In this document: piece by piece, positions 6,334 through 7,389 of the stretch
Position numbering within the stretch: the stretch's first letter is position 1
How the letters are laid out: each line of letters starts with the position of its first letter
Source: Nitrospira sp.
GTDB lineage: Bacteria > Nitrospirota > Nitrospiria > Nitrospirales > Nitrospiraceae
DNA length: 7,389 bases
NCBI GenBank assembly: GCA_015904075.1
Contig: JABMDH010000064.1
Coordinates: forward strand, 24,792 to 32,180
Direction of reading: 5' to 3'
Program-made: the position numbers and the translations under genes
Notes under the pieces: model-generated
The model's input: the letters and a program-made list of their open reading frames with translations, nothing else
What the model was told of the DNA's origin: nothing
The model's database searches: none

Positions 6334-7038
6334 CTACGGATGTTCTTCAACCCACACCTCTCCTTCAGGTGTGTGTTCGAGTTTCCAGATCGGCGTAATT
6401 TGCTTCAACTCATCGATCGCCCATCGGCACGCACGAAACGCATCGGCCCGATGTTCAGCCCCGGCGACAATCAGCACAATGTTCTCACCAATCGAGATTT
6501 CCCCATGTCGATGGATGATCAGCAACTCAAGAATATCGAAATCTTTGAGCGCCCGCTCACGGATCTCCCGCAGTTTCTTCTGCGCCATCCCTTCATAATG
6601 TTCAAAAGTGATGCTGTCTACCTCGCGCCCCCTCGACCGGTCACGGGCCGCTCCCAGAAACATTGAAATTCCACCGATCCGTTTCGAACGGCTCCGCACC
6701 CGGGCGACTTCTACATCAATGGAAAAATCTTCCCGTTGTACTCGCACCAGCAACTCGTCGTCCATAGACGCTGAGGAAGATCCCCCGGCAAACGGCGGCA
6801 ATAAAGCAATTTCATCCCCTTCATGAATAACCGTTTCTTCATGGGCGATATCCTGATTCACTGATACAAGAACTTTTTTCTTATGAATCAGCTCCGCGAT
6901 CTGCGGATACTCAACATCAAATATTTCAACCAAGCCTTTTACTGTTTTCGCATATTGCATTGATATTGATAGAGAAGATGCGTTTCCTGCCATCATCTTT
7001 GTCATGCCAAATAACTTGACCGTCACCATTGTTTCCAC
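6334..7038 (-). CDS. Fused molybdopterin synthase, MoaD (small) plus MoaE (large) subunits
   Basis: Molybdopterin synthase adds two sulfurs to cyclic pyranopterin monophosphate; MoaD carries sulfur as a C-terminal thiocarboxylate and MoaE holds the active site. Here both are in one 234-residue frame. MoaD (about 4-86) has a ubiquitin-like fold pattern and ends in LLPPFAGG, with Gly85-Gly86. A short SSSAS linker (87-91) leads to MoaE (about 92-234), with HRHGE (176-180), the active-site region AEHRADAF (194-201), Lys212 in DELK and Lys219 in IWK (equivalents of E. coli Lys119 and Lys126), and the closing TPEGEVWVEE. Because MoaD needs a free Gly-Gly end, cleavage after Gly86 is expected, as known for the fused MoaX of Mycobacterium tuberculosis. 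The frame opens with GTG at 7038, but an ATG at 7029 (MVTVKLF) matches usual MoaD starts equally well. moaC ends 20 nt before the GTG and moaA starts 43 nt after the stop. Confidence 0.93.
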   Translation of the reverse strand: METMVTVKLFGMTKMMAGNASSLSISMQYAKTVKGLVEIFDVEYPQIAELIHKKKVLVSVNQDIAHEETVIHEGDEIALLPPFAGGSSSASMDDELLVRVQREDFSIDVEVARVRSRSKRIGGISMFLGAARDRSRGREVDSITFEHYEGMAQKKLREIRERALKDFDILELLIIHRHGEISIGENIVLIVAGAEHRADAFRACRWAIDELKQITPIWKLEHTPEGEVWVEEHP

Positions 7039-7058
7039 GGTTTACTTTTTGCCCCTTC

Positions 7059-7389
7059 TCAACCTTCCCTTGTATACGTTCCCGACTTCCCGCCTGACTT
7101 CGAAAGAAGACAGACCTCACTAAAGCTCATTCCTCGGTCCACCGCTTTACACATGTCATAAATGGTTAAGGCTGCAACAGATGCCGCTGTCATCGCCTCC
7201 ATTTCGACACCAGTCGGCCCGTTTGTCTTAGCCGTTGCCAGAACGGTGATCGAGCAACACCCGTCCTGATCCGGTCGAGAATCTTCCGAAAAAGAAATGT
7301 CGACACTAGTAAGAAGGATCGGGTGGCACATGGGGATCAAATCCGGCGTCTTCTTCGCACCCATGACCCCGGCCACCTGCGCGACGGCT
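7059..7389 (-). CDS. moaC: Cyclic pyranopterin monophosphate synthase MoaC, 5' end cut by window
   Basis: MoaC converts the MoaA product, 3',8-cyclo-7,8-dihydro-GTP, to cyclic pyranopterin monophosphate. The window holds the last 109 residues of a protein that is about 160 long in the family; the N-terminal third lies beyond the right edge, so the true start is not visible, and the GTG at 7376 is an internal Val codon. Seen: [23 protein letters not shown] with the catalytic-region histidine (E. coli His77), the hallmark [27 protein letters not shown] holding the equivalents of E. coli Asp128 and Lys131, and the C-terminal [12 protein letters not shown]. It ends with TGA and is followed after 20-29 nt by the MoaD-MoaE fusion and then moaA, forming a compact molybdopterin operon. 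Identity is very sure. Confidence 0.96.
   Translation of the reverse strand, partial: AVAQVAGVMGAKKTPDLIPMCHPILLTSVDISFSEDSRPDQDGCCSITVLATAKTNGPTGVEMEAMTAASVAALTIYDMCKAVDRGMSFSEVCLLSKSGGKSGTYTREG

Noticed and set aside
6334..6765. Separate moaE gene beginning at the internal Met92 codon of the fusion
   Set aside because: There is no stop codon between the MoaD and MoaE parts, and the only purine-rich stretch lies about 15 nt upstream, too far for a good ribosome site. The fusion is the simpler reading.
1..7389. Mobile element, defence system, CRISPR array or RNA gene
   Set aside because: I found no transposase or integrase motifs, no terminal inverted repeats framing genes, no regularly spaced repeats, and no tRNA-like cloverleaf; almost all DNA is accounted for by housekeeping genes.

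Overview
All genes recognised in this window lie on the minus strand, so transcription runs from the right edge to the left. Seven protein genes cover almost everything, and they read as chromosomal housekeeping and cofactor genes of a Gram-negative (diderm) bacterium. The outer-membrane LPS translocon LptD proves an LPS-type outer membrane. Overall protein style and gene order recall Nitrospira or related Nitrospirota, but that placement is an impression from the sequence alone. I see no transposase, integrase, phage gene, CRISPR array, rRNA or tRNA.

Layout in transcription order. (1) Molybdenum cofactor block, 7389 to 5226: the 3' two thirds of moaC (it runs off the right edge), a gene in which MoaD and MoaE (the small and large molybdopterin synthase subunits) are fused in one frame, then moaA with a probable TTG start. 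Gaps are 20-29 nt and 43 nt, so this is almost certainly one operon. MoaA and MoaC convert GTP to cyclic pyranopterin monophosphate, and MoaD/MoaE then insert the dithiolene sulfurs. (2) A NicO/UreH-type nickel (or cobalt) permease with a histidine-rich loop, 5100 to 4393, separated by 125 nt from moaA and 121 nt from accD. (3) accD-folC, 4271 to 2069, 25 nt apart: the carboxyltransferase beta subunit of acetyl-CoA carboxylase and the folate/dihydrofolate synthase. (4) A roughly 219-nt gap with an unusual nested inverted repeat and an imperfect direct repeat. (5) lptD, from 1849 off the left edge, with only its 5' part present.

The points that most deserve a second look are a perfect 45-bp in-frame tandem duplication near the 3' end of accD, which adds 15 residues to an otherwise normal protein; the MoaD-MoaE fusion, in which the essential MoaD Gly-Gly tail is buried inside the polypeptide; and the repeat structure in front of lptD. 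I did not find a convincing new multi-gene system here. No stretch longer than 300 nt lacks a gene.
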